Shown here in pieces: positions 57,487 through 64,000 of a DNA stretch of 64,000 bases; the stretch's first letter is position 1, and each line of letters begins with the position of its first letter. Source of the stretch: Fulvimarina endophytica. GTDB lineage: Bacteria > Pseudomonadota > Alphaproteobacteria > Rhizobiales > Rhizobiaceae. The translations under genes and the position numbers were made by a program. Location: NCBI RefSeq assembly GCF_003403015.1, contig NZ_QURL01000009.1:1-64000 (forward strand), given 5' to 3'. The notes below the pieces were generated by a model. The model ran no database searches and was not told the origin of the DNA. It saw nothing but the letters and a program-made list of their open reading frames with translations.

Positions 57487-58767
57487 TCAATCGGTATGGG
57501 AGCGGCGGATGCGCCGGACGACCGTCCAGACGCCGAGAAGGGCGACGGGCACGAAGCCGGCCGTCAGCATCGTCGCCGAGACGGGGAAGCCCTCCTTCTC
57601 CAGCGCCTTCGCCACATAACCGAACAGGCCGACCACATAGTAGCCGATCGCGGCCACGGAGAGGCCCTCGACGGTCTGCTGCAGGCGAAGCTGGAGGCGG
57701 GCCCTGCGATCCATCGAGGAGAGGAGGTCGCGGTTCTGGTGTTCCAGCTCCACGTCGATGCGGGTGCGCAGGAGATTGGCGGCCCGGCTGAGCTTCTCCG
57801 ACAGCACCGCCAGTCGCCGGTCCACGGAGAGGCAGGTGCGCATGGCCGGCGCCATGCGCCGCTGGAGGAAGGCGCTCCAGCTTTCCGATCCGGGAACCGT
57901 CTGCTCGCCGACGGCGGCGAGGCGCTCGCGCACGATGTCGTCATAGGCCCGGCTCGCGCCGAACCGGTAGAGCACCCGCGCGGCGGTCGCCTCCACCTCG
58001 GCGGCTGCGAGCGTCAGCTCCTGCAGGAGCGCGCGGCTGTCCTCGCTGCCGCCCTTCATCTCGTCGGTGATCTTGACGAGCTGGCCTTCCAGCACCTCGA
58101 TCGCCGGGCCCACATCGTGGGCGAGGGGCAGGCCGAGAAGCGCGAGCGTTCGGTAGACCTCCAGATCGACGAGGCGCATGGCGAGCGCTCCCGCACGCGC
58201 CGGCGTCAGCCCGTCGCTGAGGACCAGCATGCGGGTGAGGCCGTCGGCGTCCTGGCGGAAATCGGTCGCGGCCATGGCAAGGCCGCCATCCATGTTGGAA
58301 CAGCAATAGCTCGACCGGTCGAAGCTTTTCAGGGCCGCCTCGTCGCTTGCGCTCTTCTGGCGGATCTCGATATGGACGCCCGCCATCATCGGGCCGGGCG
58401 CCTCGAACTCGGCGCCGAAGGGATGCCCCGTGACCGGCTGGCCGAAGCGCTCCGGCGCCGGTCCGTCCCAGGAATAGGTCGAAAATTCGGTATGGCGTTC
58501 CCAGCGCAGCCGTCCCTGGCCGAAGACGAAGCCGTGGGTGCGCGCGTCGAGCGCGGGCGGCGGCACGCCCTGGCGGCGGGAGAGTTCGGCGAGAACCTCG
58601 CGGTCGCGCTCGCCCCCGTCCTCGGTCATGAAGGCGATGGTGACGATCGCGCGCGGCAGGCTGAGAAGGGGGAAGGGGCGGGCATGGATCTCGCCGAGGA
58701 CGCTCGCCCGTCTCGGATCGACGGGGAAGCGGTCGCGGCCCATCTCCCGCAGCGTTCTGTCGCTCAT
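57487..58767 (-). CDS. DUF3422 family membrane protein
   Basis: 426-residue protein of the DUF3422 family, found widely in proteobacteria and of unknown function. Hallmarks are RASVLGEIHARPFPLLSLP at the N-terminus and VDRRLAVLSEKLSRAANLLRTRIDVELEHQN near the end; then QLRLQQTVEGLSVAAIGYYVVGLFGYVAK and a second helix form two C-terminal membrane segments. The pattern of a soluble helical body plus two C-terminal helices suggests an inner-membrane anchored protein facing the cytoplasm. ATG 58767 has AGGGAC upstream. Confidence 0.9.
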   Translation of the reverse strand: MSDRTLREMGRDRFPVDPRRASVLGEIHARPFPLLSLPRAIVTIAFMTEDGGERDREVLAELSRRQGVPPPALDARTHGFVFGQGRLRWERHTEFSTYSWDGPAPERFGQPVTGHPFGAEFEAPGPMMAGVHIEIRQKSASDEAALKSFDRSSYCCSNMDGGLAMAATDFRQDADGLTRMLVLSDGLTPARAGALAMRLVDLEVYRTLALLGLPLAHDVGPAIEVLEGQLVKITDEMKGGSEDSRALLQELTLAAAEVEATAARVLYRFGASRAYDDIVRERLAAVGEQTVPGSESWSAFLQRRMAPAMRTCLSVDRRLAVLSEKLSRAANLLRTRIDVELEHQNRDLLSSMDRRARLQLRLQQTVEGLSVAAIGYYVVGLFGYVAKALEKEGFPVSATMLTAGFVPVALLGVWTVVRRIRRSHTD

Positions 58768-58979
58768 GCCCCGTCCCTTCAATATCGCCCCTCTCGCGTT
58801 ATCTCGTATCGGCGGGAGAAGTCCAAGGGTTTGGCGCCGTGCGGCCGCGCTTTGGGGGCGGGGCGGCGAATTTCCACCCGAGGGGGTACGGGTTTGCCCG
58901 CCCCGCTCCACCCGAAGGCGACGCCGCCGGGACCGGGGTCCCGTTCCGCGCCGGCCGCACTGGGGGACGCGATGGCGCC

Positions 58980-59024
58980 GAGACGCACGAGCCCGAAACG
59001 CACGAGCCCGAGACGCACGAGATC
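58980..59024 (+). repeat. Three tandem 15-bp units upstream of the macro-domain gene
   Basis: GAGACGCACGAGCCC at 58980, GAAACGCACGAGCCC at 58995 and GAGACGCACGAGATC at 59010. The units are in frame with the downstream macro-domain gene and would encode (P)ETHE repeats if translation began further upstream; otherwise they lie in its leader, ending 12 bases before the start codon. Confidence 0.75.
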
Positions 59025-59036
59025 GAGGATCCGAGG

Positions 59037-59579
59037 ATGATGACGAGAGCCGAACGCGATGGTGCGAGGATCGAGGTCGTCACCGGCGACATCACGCGGC
59101 TCGAGGTGGACGCGATCGTGAATGCAGCGAATGAGAGCCTTCTGGGCGGAGGCGGCGTCGACGGGGCGATCCACCGGGCCGCCGGGCCGCGTCTCTTGGA
59201 AGCCTGCCGCGCGATCGGGGGATGTCCGACCGGCGAGGCGCGCATCACGCCGGGCTTCGATCTGCCGGCGCGCCACGTGATCCATACGGTGGGGCCGTTC
59301 TGGCGGGGCGGCGGGGCGGGCGAGGACGAACTGCTGGCCTCCGCCTATCGATCGAGCCTCGAACTCGCCTGCGCGAACGATCTCGCCTCGATCGCCTTTC
59401 CGGCGATCTCGACCGGGGTCTACGGGTTTCCGAAGGCGAGGGCGGCCCGCATCGCGGTGCGCGAATGCTTGCGGGCGGCGGACAGTGGCGCGGTTCCCGG
59501 CCGCATTCTCCTATGCTGCTTTTCCGAGGGCGACCGGGCGCTCCACGCAGAAACCCTCGAAGCCGCCCTGAGGGCGTGA
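59037..59579 (+). CDS. Macro domain protein (O-acetyl-ADP-ribose deacetylase type)
   Basis: 180-residue ADP-ribose-binding macro domain of the YmdB/MacroD class, expected to hydrolyse O-acetyl-ADP-ribose or mono-ADP-ribosylated protein. The key motifs are VVTGDITRLEVDAIVNAANESLLGGGGVDG split around the nucleotide, AIHRAAGPRL, and FPAISTGVYGFP. ATG 59037 has GAGG eight bases upstream; ATG 59040 is equally in frame. In-frame tandem repeats lie just before the start. Divergent from DUF3422. Confidence 0.92.
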   Translation: MMTRAERDGARIEVVTGDITRLEVDAIVNAANESLLGGGGVDGAIHRAAGPRLLEACRAIGGCPTGEARITPGFDLPARHVIHTVGPFWRGGGAGEDELLASAYRSSLELACANDLASIAFPAISTGVYGFPKARAARIAVRECLRAADSGAVPGRILLCCFSEGDRALHAETLEAALRA

Positions 59580-59860
59580 CCTCCTCGGCGGGCTCCGGAT
59601 GGTGGCGGTGCGCCAGGCTCGCGCCGGCCGGCGTTCGAAGCCTGTCCGAGACTGCCACAATTGGTTCAGGTCCCGTTAAATCGCCGCATTTAAAGTTTGG
59701 AAAGGATCCGTCGGCCCTGAAAAGGGGCGCGTCGGACGGGCGAACCGTTCGCCGCGAGGGCGGACGAGGGGAAGCGATCGCATTGGGTCCCGGCGGATGG
59801 CGGCACGAGCTGCGCCGCGAACGGGATGCGCGATCGCGCAACGAATGACGAGCGGGGGCC

Positions 59861-62146
59861 ATGTCCATGGCGGCCAGACGGCAAGAGCGGATCGAACCGA
59901 GCTTTGAGGGTGCATTTGAGGATCGCGGCGAGGACGAGATCCGCGTGACGGCGGACGATCGCGCCATTCCCACGGCGGCCAACAGCCGGGGCCGCAAGGC
60001 CAAGCCCGAAAAGGCAGAGCGTCGCTCCTTCTTCGGTGGCCGCAAGACGAATTCCGGCCGTGGCCGCCCGGGCGGTGGCTCCGGCGGTGGCTCGGGAGGC
60101 AGCGGCGGCAAGCGGCGCCGGCGCGGCTTCGTCGGCCATGTGTTCAGAACCTGCCTCACGCTCCTCGTCTGGGGCGGGCTCGGCGTCGCGATGGTCGTCG
60201 GCTATTTCGCGGTCAAGCTTCCGAGCGAGGCCTGGGCGATCCCGGAGCGCCCGCCAAACGTGAAGATCGTCGCCGTCGGCGGCGAGATGATCGCCAATCG
60301 CGGGCTCACCGGCGGGCGCGAGGTCGCCCTCGACGAGATCAGCCCGTATATCCCGCAGGCCGTGATGGCGATCGAGGATCGCCGCTTCTACGACCATTTC
60401 GGCGTCGATCCCCTGGGCATCGCCCGCGCCGCCTTCGAGAACTATCAGGCGGGCTCGACCGTGCAGGGTGGCTCGACCCTCACCCAGCAGCTCGCCAAGA
60501 ACGTCTTCCTCAGTCCCGAACAGTCGTTCCAGCGCAAGATCCAGGAGGCGATCCTCTCGCTCTGGCTGGAGCAGAAGTTCACCAAGGACCAGATCATGGA
60601 GATGTATCTGAACCGGGTCTATTTCGGTTCGGGTGCGACCGGCGTGGAAGCCGCCTCGCGGCGCTATTTCAACAAGAGCGCCGCCGATGTGGACCTGCAC
60701 GAGGCCGCGCTTCTGGCCGGCCTTCTGAAGGCGCCCTCGCGTCTTTCGCCGGCCCGCGATGCAGAGGCCGCCAAGGCCCGCGCGGACGTGGTTCTGACGG
60801 CCATGCGCGAGGAAGGCTATATCGACGATGCGGAGCTTGCCGCCGCCAAGGCCGAGGAGCCGGTGAAGGCGAAGAGCTACTGGTCGGGCGCCGAGAACTA
60901 CGCCGCCGACGTGGTCATGAACGACCTCAAGGAGCTCATCGGCGAGGTGAAGGAGGACGTGGTCGTCCAGACCACGATCGATCTCGATCTCGAACGCGAG
61001 GCCGAGAAGGTCATCAAGAAGACGGTCAACGGCGCGCGCCAGAACGTCTCCCAGGGCGCCCTCGTCTCGATCGACGGCACCGGGGCGATCCGCGCGCTCG
61101 TCGGCGGCGTCGACTACGCCAAGAGCCAGTACAACCGCGCCTTCCAGGCGCGGCGCCAGCCGGGCTCGGCCTTCAAGCCCTTCGTCTACCAGACGGCGAT
61201 GGAACAGGGATGGCGCCCGGAGACCGTGCTCGACGACGCGCCGGTGAAGATCGGCAACTGGACGCCGCAGAACTACGACAACCGCTATCGCGGCCCGGTG
61301 ACGCTCGCGAGCGCCCTTCAGAATTCCCTCAACACCATCGCGGCCCAGCTGATCGAGGCGGTGGGTCCGGCCTCGGTGATCGAGACGGCCAATCGCATGG
61401 GCATCAAGTCGCAGATCGGCGACAACGCCTCGATCGCGCTCGGCACCGCGGAGGTCTCGCTGCTCGAACTGACGGACGCCTTCACGCCCTATGCAAACGG
61501 CGGCTACCAGGCCAAGCCCCATCTCATCAACCGGGTGACCACCGAGGGCGGCAAGCTCCTGTGGGAGCGCGGCGCGGAGGTCCCGCCGGTCATCGTCGAT
61601 CCCGACACGGTCGCCATGATGAACGCCATGCTGACGCGTGTGGTCAGTTCCGGCACCGGCCGCAGGGCCGAGATCGACGGCTGGCAGGTGGCGGGCAAGA
61701 CCGGCACCACCAACGACTATAAGGATGCCTGGTTCATCGGCTACACCGCCAATCTGACGACCGGTGTCTGGCTCGGCAACGACAACGGCGCCAAGATGCA
61801 GAAGGTCACCGGCGGCTCCCTGCCGGCCGAGGCGTGGAAGGAGTTCATGACCGCCGCGCATGAGGGCCTGCCGCCGACGCCGCTGCCGGGCGACTACCAG
61901 ATCGGCGCCCAGGGCGCGCCGCTCGTCGCCGACAGCCAGGGCGGGGAATATTACGATCCGACCATGGCCGAAGGGGGCGACCCCTACTACGCCCCGGCCG
62001 GCCAGGTGCCGCCGGAGAACGTCGGCGGGGCACGCCAGTCGGCCGACAATCGCGGCCGGGTCTACGATTCGCCGCCGCCTCCGGGCGTCTCGGTCGAAGG
62101 CCGGGTGCGCAATCCGACCCTGCTCGAAAGCATTTTCGGCATGTGA
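59861..62146 (+). CDS. Penicillin-binding protein 1A (bifunctional transglycosylase/transpeptidase)
   Basis: 761-residue peptidoglycan synthase. A basic cytoplasmic tail of about 90 residues includes a GGGSGGGSGGSGG linker, then one membrane helix (TCLTLLVWGGLGVAMVVGYF). The GT51 transglycosylase has catalytic Glu in MAIEDRRFYDHFG, and GSTLTQQLAKNVFL. The transpeptidase has SxxK in PGSAFKPF, SxN in QNSLNT and KTGT in AGKTGTTND. The periplasmic tail is Pro/Gly-rich. Monocistronic with tandem hairpins after its stop. Confidence 0.96.
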   Translation: MSMAARRQERIEPSFEGAFEDRGEDEIRVTADDRAIPTAANSRGRKAKPEKAERRSFFGGRKTNSGRGRPGGGSGGGSGGSGGKRRRRGFVGHVFRTCLTLLVWGGLGVAMVVGYFAVKLPSEAWAIPERPPNVKIVAVGGEMIANRGLTGGREVALDEISPYIPQAVMAIEDRRFYDHFGVDPLGIARAAFENYQAGSTVQGGSTLTQQLAKNVFLSPEQSFQRKIQEAILSLWLEQKFTKDQIMEMYLNRVYFGSGATGVEAASRRYFNKSAADVDLHEAALLAGLLKAPSRLSPARDAEAAKARADVVLTAMREEGYIDDAELAAAKAEEPVKAKSYWSGAENYAADVVMNDLKELIGEVKEDVVVQTTIDLDLEREAEKVIKKTVNGARQNVSQGALVSIDGTGAIRALVGGVDYAKSQYNRAFQARRQPGSAFKPFVYQTAMEQGWRPETVLDDAPVKIGNWTPQNYDNRYRGPVTLASALQNSLNTIAAQLIEAVGPASVIETANRMGIKSQIGDNASIALGTAEVSLLELTDAFTPYANGGYQAKPHLINRVTTEGGKLLWERGAEVPPVIVDPDTVAMMNAMLTRVVSSGTGRRAEIDGWQVAGKTGTTNDYKDAWFIGYTANLTTGVWLGNDNGAKMQKVTGGSLPAEAWKEFMTAAHEGLPPTPLPGDYQIGAQGAPLVADSQGGEYYDPTMAEGGDPYYAPAGQVPPENVGGARQSADNRGRVYDSPPPPGVSVEGRVRNPTLLESIFGM

Positions 62147-62185
62147 GGACGCTTGAGGGCGTCCCCGCCGTCACCCGCGGCGGGG
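62147..62185 (+). terminator. Tandem hairpins after the PBP1A gene
   Basis: GGACGC-N6-GCGTCC (62147-62164) is followed directly by CCCCGCCG-N7-CGGCGGGG (62163-62185); the two share two bases and so are alternative or stacked folds. They lie between the PBP1A and SDR genes without a T-run, so they may be a partial terminator. Confidence 0.5.
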
Positions 62186-62286
62186 ATTGCCCGGCCCCAG
62201 GGCTTTCGACCATAAGGGGCGGCTCACGCGTCCGGTCCGGTTCGGGCCGGCGCTCCAAGCCGCTTCGAAGTCGAGGACCCAGGCCC

Positions 62287-63051
62287 ATGACCGCATTCGC
62301 CCTCTATCCGAGCCTCAAGGGCGCGAGCGTCGCCGTTTCCGGCGGTGCCTCGGGCATCGGCGCCGAGATCGTGCGCGCCTTCGCCGCGCAAGGCAGCCGC
62401 GTCGGTTTCGTGGATTTCGATCGGGAAGGCGGGGAGCGGCTTGCGGCGGAGCTGTCGTCCGAAGGCTCCGAGGTCGCCTTCGAATTCTGCGATCTGCGCG
62501 AGGCCGAAGCGATCGGACCGGCCTTCGAGAGGCTCGCCGCGCGCATCGGGCCTGTCGGCGTTCTCGTCAACAATGCGGCGCGGGACGATCGGCACGACTG
62601 GCGCGATGTGACCCCCGCCTATTACGACGAGCGCATCGCCACCAACCTCAGGCACATGTTCTTCGCCATCCAGGCGGTCGCGCCCGGAATGATCGAGGCC
62701 GGCAAGGGCTCCATCGTCAATATGGGGTCGAACAGCTGGTGGGAGGCTTCGGGCGGCATGCCGGTCTATACGACCTCGAAGGCCGCCGTCCACGGCATGA
62801 CGCGCTCCTTCGCGCGCGATCTCGGACCGCACCGGATCCGCGTCAACACGGTGGTTCCGGGCTGGGTGATGACCGAGCGGCAGAAGGAGAAGTGGGCGAC
62901 GCCGCAATCGCTCGAGCGGCACCGTCAGAACCAGTGCCTGCCGGATCTCATCGATCCGGTCTATCTGGCGCGGATGGTGCTGTTCCTGGCGTCCGACGAC
63001 GCCGCCATGTGCACGGCGAGCAATTACATGGTCGAGGCCGGCTCGATCTGA
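62287..63051 (+). CDS. SDR family NAD(P)-dependent oxidoreductase
   Basis: 254-residue classical short-chain dehydrogenase. Cofactor loop SGGASGIGAEI (about 20-30), Asp in FVDFDREGG suggesting NAD preference, NNAARDDRH, catalytic Ser in IVNMGSNSWW, and YxxxK in PVYTTSKAAVHG. The C-terminal VLFLASDDAAMCTASNYMVEAG is typical of sugar or polyol dehydrogenases such as L-fucose or arabinose dehydrogenase relatives. A FucP-like transporter gene about 600 bases away, on the other strand, is consistent with a sugar role, but this is inference. Confidence 0.92.
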   Translation: MTAFALYPSLKGASVAVSGGASGIGAEIVRAFAAQGSRVGFVDFDREGGERLAAELSSEGSEVAFEFCDLREAEAIGPAFERLAARIGPVGVLVNNAARDDRHDWRDVTPAYYDERIATNLRHMFFAIQAVAPGMIEAGKGSIVNMGSNSWWEASGGMPVYTTSKAAVHGMTRSFARDLGPHRIRVNTVVPGWVMTERQKEKWATPQSLERHRQNQCLPDLIDPVYLARMVLFLASDDAAMCTASNYMVEAGSI

Positions 63052-63129
63052 GGCTCGCTACGGCCGGTCTTGCCGGCGATAGCTGCGTCGGAGAGCAGTT
63101 CGAACTCCCTCGTCACCTGTTCGAAGCGC

Positions 63130-63273
63130 TCAGCGTCCGAAAAGCGATGCGGGGGAGGGGAAGCGCGACGGGCGGAACGGATTGGTGCCGGCTTCGTGAT
63201 CGAAGCGGACGGCCTTCGCGCGGCTGCGTCCTTCATAGGTCCGGGACGTGGCGTTGCGGATATTGGCAAACAT
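63130..63273 (-). CDS. Small hypothetical protein (47 residues)
   Basis: ATG-initiated ORF with G/C at most third codon positions. The product starts MFANIRNATSRTYEGRSRAK and is basic, ending in a Pro/Phe-rich tail (NPFRPSRFPSPASLFGR). No membrane segment; no family recognised. No strong ribosome-binding site is seen. It lies 93 bases downstream of another tiny ORF on the same strand and may share its transcript. Confidence 0.45.
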   Translation of the reverse strand: MFANIRNATSRTYEGRSRAKAVRFDHEAGTNPFRPSRFPSPASLFGR

Positions 63274-63366
63274 GGGACTGCTTTCGGATGGTCTTTTCGC
63301 CGCTGCGTGTCGCTTGCGGCGTCTGCATTGGTGAAGCCTCGAAGAAGGCCTCGCATTCTCGAAGTC

Positions 63367-63507
63367 TCAGCGGGCGTTGCGCGCGGCGATGCGGTGGGGC
63401 AGCATGGAAAAGCTGAAACGCGTCTTTTCCAGCTGATCGACGCTGCCGGTGGCCTTGTCGATATGCGCCAGCTTGCGGTGGTCGAGGGCGGTGAAGCTCG
63501 TCAGCAT
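63367..63507 (-). CDS. Small hypothetical protein (46 residues)
   Basis: ATG-initiated ORF with AGGAGA about seven bases upstream and strong G/C bias at third codon positions, like the real genes here. Product MLTSFTALDHRKLAHIDKAT followed by GSVDQLEKTRFSFSMLPHRI and a basic end. A sigma-70-like promoter lies 43 bases upstream. No family recognised; soluble and slightly basic. Confidence 0.6.
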   Translation of the reverse strand: MLTSFTALDHRKLAHIDKATGSVDQLEKTRFSFSMLPHRIAARNAR

Positions 63508-63549
63508 GGGGTCTCTCCTGCCAAGCGATGAAGGTCTTTGCTGCAATGC

Positions 63550-63578
63550 AATATGACCCTTCGACCCTTGCGTAACAA
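63550..63578 (-). promoter_or_regulatory. Sigma-70-like promoter for the small ORF pair
   Basis: On the minus strand TTGTTA (63573-63578), a 17-base spacer and CATATT (63550-63555) form a good -35/-10 match pointing at the two small ORFs. The -10 side overlaps TGCAATGCAATAT (63542-63554, plus strand), a 13-mer also found in the 7.4-kb regulatory region. Confidence 0.55.
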
Positions 63579-63598
63579 TGCAGGCGAACGGGACGCTT

Positions 63599-63616
63599 CC
63601 ATGCAGGAATGCATGG
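63599..63616. promoter_or_regulatory. Palindrome upstream of small ORF pair
   Basis: CCATGCA-GGAA-TGCATGG is a perfect 7-bp inverted repeat about 20 bases upstream of the -35 element. It is a candidate regulator site, though it also lies just past the stop of the MFS gene and could fold in that transcript's tail. Confidence 0.4.
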
Positions 63617-63683
63617 GGGCGTTCATCATTCCTTCACCAAAGACTGCTGTTTTGGAATCATTGCCGAACACTGCGCCGCCCGT

Positions 63684-64000
63684 TCAGCCCTCTCGTTGCG
63701 AAAGGCGGTCGCGATGGCGCCGGCGATCGGTGGCAAGATCGAACGCGCCATAGGCTGCGACGACCAGGAAACAGGCGGCCGGGACCCCATAGGCGGTGGT
63801 CGCCCCGTAGGCGTCCATCATCGCGCCGTGGACGAGCGGCAGCAGCGCGCCGCCGAGGATCGCCATCACGAGCCCCGCCGCGCCGAACTTCGTGTCCTCG
63901 CCGAGCCCTTCGAGGGCGATGCCGTAGATGGTCGGGAACATCAGCGAGAGGCACAGCGACAGGGCGACGACGGCGATGACGCCCGACAGCCCCGGAACGA
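63684..64000 (-). CDS. MFS transporter, FucP-like, C-terminal part (gene runs off the window)
   Basis: Only the last 105 or so codons are present; the start is beyond base 64000. Readable sequence from the edge is VPGLSGVIAVVALSLCLSLM, then FPTIYGIALEGLGEDTKFGA, LVMAILGGALLPLVHGAMMD and a final helix YGVPAACFLVVAAYGAFDLA. MFPTIxGIALxGLGxxTKxGA and GGALLPLxxGxxxD are characteristic of L-fucose:H+ symporter (FucP) family members, which carry sugars such as fucose, glucose or galactose. The adjacent SDR could act on the imported sugar. Confidence 0.9.
   Translation of the reverse strand, partial: VPGLSGVIAVVALSLCLSLMFPTIYGIALEGLGEDTKFGAAGLVMAILGGALLPLVHGAMMDAYGATTAYGVPAACFLVVAAYGAFDLATDRRRHRDRLSQREG

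Noticed and set aside
58839..59036. Upstream extension of the macro-domain gene
   Set aside because: The frame is open, but the residues before the PETHE repeats are low quality and the start at 59037 has a ribosome-binding site and matches the domain start. The repeat itself is kept as a finding.
63024..63356. 110-codon minus-strand frame overlapping the SDR end and a small ORF
   Set aside because: It overlaps the supported 47-residue ORF in another frame and has Pro/Arg-rich composition typical of a shadow frame.

Overview
The window is high-GC chromosomal DNA from an alphaproteobacterium, almost certainly of the order Hyphomicrobiales (Rhizobiales). The main grounds are gene order. The block rsfS-rlmH-envC-ctpA-divergent polysaccharide deacetylase-rppH is typical of that order. 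The F1-only ATP synthase operon atpHAGDC (delta-alpha-gamma-beta-epsilon, with the Fo genes elsewhere) is alphaproteobacterial, as is an NDUFS4-type complex I accessory subunit. DUF882, DUF3422 and DUF6880 proteins and 'GTCCGATGCTC'-type intergenic palindromic repeats agree with this. Genus is not determinable from sequence alone. No phage, insertion sequence, integrase, CRISPR array or toxin-antitoxin pair is visible; the window reads as core chromosome with catabolic modules inserted.

Layout. 0.5-9.4 kb: a peptide/peptide-like ABC transporter operon (binding protein, two permeases, two ATPases) ending in an M20 peptidase, divergent from an IclR regulator translationally coupled to a second M20 peptidase. 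9.5-15.9 kb: rppH, divergent polysaccharide deacetylase, ctpA, envC-like LytM protein, rlmH and rsfS (RNA turnover, envelope maintenance, ribosome maturation). 16.3-24 kb: cysG, an HSDL2-like SDR behind a palindromic candidate operator, a lipoprotein/GNAT pair, queC with a DUF6880 gene, and a DUF2252 gene. 24-29.7 kb: a second, DppA-type dipeptide ABC operon. 30-31.6 kb: a HAD hydrolase and a signal-less amino-acid-binding-protein homologue. 31.7-36.9 kb: the F1 ATP synthase operon with a strong terminator. 37-42 kb: small membrane protein, yacG with an antisense small ORF, an ABHD10-like hydrolase, tRNA-Pro(UGG), complex I accessory subunit, tRNA-Arg(UCU), and a DUF882 protein. 42.6-46.2 kb: sigma-54 response regulator divergent from an M3 oligoendopeptidase. 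46.7-50.4 kb: a three-subunit molybdenum hydroxylase of PaoABC type. 50.5-59.6 kb: prolyl aminopeptidase, putP, glcDEF glycolate oxidase, DUF3422 and macro-domain genes. 59.9-64 kb: PBP1A, an SDR, two tiny ORFs behind a sigma-70-like promoter, and the 3' end of a FucP-like MFS transporter cut by the window edge.

Functional theme. Much of the accessory content points to peptide scavenging: two Dpp/Opp-type importers, two M20 peptidases, an M3 oligoendopeptidase and a prolyl aminopeptidase facing a sodium/proline symporter. I see no clearly new multi-gene system. The most novel-looking items are small: a pair of undescribed 46-47 codon ORFs near 63.4 kb, an antisense ORF over yacG, intercistronic hairpins inside the atp and dpp operons, and several palindromic candidate operators. 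All functional names are from recognisable motifs and gene context, without database searches.
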